From Opisthorchis felineus (lineage: Eukaryota > Platyhelminthes > Trematoda > Opisthorchiida > Opisthorchiidae), in NCBI GenBank assembly GCA_004794785.1, contig SJOL01005777.1, forward strand, positions 106,164 to 170,163: a stretch of 64,000 nt of DNA, given 5' to 3'. The translations under genes and the position numbers were made by a program. Positions within the stretch are counted from its first letter, which is position 1. Every line of letters starts with the position of its first letter. Shown here piece by piece: positions 62,379-64,000 of the stretch. Below the pieces are notes generated by a model. That model did no database searches. It had not been told where the DNA came from and saw nothing but the letters and a program-made list of their open reading frames with translations.

Positions 62379-64000
62379 CTAAAAATAAATTGAAATTATA
62401 GCTATTATTTGCGCCATACCGCATCATATTATGCCGTTATACAGTTAACAAATCATCATTTTTAAGTCCTGCCACTTGAAACCACATAGCGTATGAGTTC
62501 TTTGAAGGTGTTCGGTGATAGCACTGTTCTCAAGCACACATACTTGTCTTTGTCCGAGGTTACATAACACGTTAAAAGTTTATTCAAACCGTCAACGTCT
62601 AAATTCGGGTTGAAGCATTGAAGGAGAAGCCACATGCCAGGTAGATAATGTTTAAATGATGCCATCGTTGCTCGCGCTGTCTCTTAAGCTTCCCGGATGC
62701 AAAACTGGATACAAGATAGCGCGTGCAGACTCGGTCGTTAAATAGGGGTGAGGACTTTCCGGTGATTGCCTACCGACCGACAGTCACCAACATACTCCAA
62801 TGTTTGGACACATTCATCAGATAGTGCACGACTTCACCACTGGACTACTTAAGTAGGCCTGATGAGATATCACGCCAGCGGTTATCAGGGATAAGCTTGA
62901 ATTTGGGGTTCCGAGGAATGGTAACCTGTAGGTGGTAGATGTTTAAGTGGAACCCCGTAAGATCCGTTTCTTATCCCCATAAGAACATTATATGAAATTT
63001 CATATCGTTTAGCTTGAAATTCTCAGTATGGCTTTATCAAGTGATTGCTCACAGTGGACGCGAAACGTTACTCTCGACCTCCACAGACTACTGGTTTGTG
63101 CATGAGATTTTTTGAAGACCAGTGAGAATTTCCGAGGAATATTGTGTTGTTCTGAACAACTGCAGTTATGTGGCCCTATTACCACAAAGAACATTGCGCG
63201 CCTTCATAAATACTATTGGGCAGAGTTTAAGTCGGAGCAGAAAGTTTCACTCTGTAAGTAACAACTGTCCTCTTCTCGTATGTCATACTTTTTCTGGTAT
63301 TGTTTTCCCATACAAAGTTACTGAGAGCACGTTAGCGTGATGTGGAGTAGACCAATTCTCGTGACCTCTTGGTACAATAATTCTAAAGATTTTATTCAGA
63401 AACATCCGAGAAAGTACATCTAATTGTGTCATTTAGGTTTTAAGGAGCTGTAGCTAGCTGCTGATTAATTCTCGATCAAATAGATATGTGACCATTTAGT
63501 GAATACAGTAGAATCAAACATGTTTGTGATTTTTTTCACCGTGTGATCCTGCGAAAAACGAAACAAATAAATGAAGGCAAACGAAATAAAAATAAGAAGA
63601 CTTATTAAGCAGCCACCATCCTCAAGCGTAATGATTTCGTTCCGCCCTAAATTAAGTAGTCAAAATGCTCACGAAAAGACAAATCACCCGTGAGCGTTAA
63701 AGACAATGCAGCAGGTCACTTTCGGTGGTCATATTTATGTCATATACTTCTCTCATCTTTGATCGATAGCGACAGTAACACCCGTCTTTGTTATACAGAG
63801 CGATGCTACTGTATGCTCGCAAAAGGATAGTTTTGGTCATGTCTACTATTCTCTTTACTTTTTGTTTTTATGATGCGGCAAAGACGAACAAAACGGTCCT
63901 GACTATTAGGCAGTGGGTAAGAACTAAACCAGCGACTTACATGGGAAAGTAAACCTTCTGTATGAATCTCTGTGAGTGAACTGGGCACCCTCAACAAGGA
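62379..64000 (-). other. Intron of tetraspanin C up to the window edge
   Basis: By analogy with A and B, where the intron before this exon is about 3.2 kb, the CCG exon of C should be near 65.6 kb. I see no tetraspanin exon here. A 67-codon minus-strand frame (62665-62462) is the only notable one. Confidence 0.45.

Noticed and set aside
1..64000. CRISPR arrays, bacterial operons or prophage features.
   Set aside because: None seen; gene structure with introns and retroelements is eukaryotic.

Overview
The window looks like a stretch of a flatworm nuclear genome, most likely a digenean fluke. The evidence is large multi-exon genes with kilobase introns and GT-AG junctions, decayed non-LTR retrotransposons whose reverse-transcriptase text (…RVYxxxVxSVLL…SETWPL…) resembles families I know from fluke genomes, simple repeats, and no operon-like packing. 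The species assignment is inference. Almost every line of a six-frame translation here is noise; the real coding sequence lies in short exons that had to be assembled across introns.

The main content is a tetraspanin cluster made of two paralogous convergent pairs. Tetraspanin A (+) enters from the left edge; its last three coding exons are at 145-238, 3473-3657 and 7975-8025. Facing it is the last exon of a minus-strand tetraspanin A' (10999-11100). The same arrangement recurs about 46.6 kb to the right. Tetraspanin B (+) is complete, with eight coding exons from 28448 to 52679 and a predicted 270 residues. Facing it are the last two exons of minus-strand tetraspanin C (57669-57821 and 62194-62378), whose 5' exons lie beyond the right edge. 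Similarity between the copies runs through introns and intergenic DNA (about 1-11540 against 46650-58240), so this is a segmental duplication, not exon shuffling. The copies differ by insertions: a 2.1-kb retrotransposon in the last intron of A (3950-6075), smaller repeats in copy A, and about 2.4 kb found only in copy B (54490-56930) that holds two phase-compatible exons of an unidentified membrane protein.

Between the pairs (11.5-28.4 kb) are a second, plus-strand, decayed retrotransposon (12900-14600), a short dispersed repeat, a degenerate AT-rich microsatellite, and an intronless, stop-riddled copy of a Suv4-20/KMT5-type histone H4K20 methyltransferase SET domain (26479-27378, minus). 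The rest of the window is intron or intergenic DNA in which I see no supportable gene.

Tetraspanins of this type are four-pass membrane scaffolds, abundant in fluke tegument and extracellular vesicles. Tail-to-tail duplication gives paralogs whose large extracellular loop diverges while the cysteine frame is kept. All splice models come from reading the sequence only and have no transcript support.
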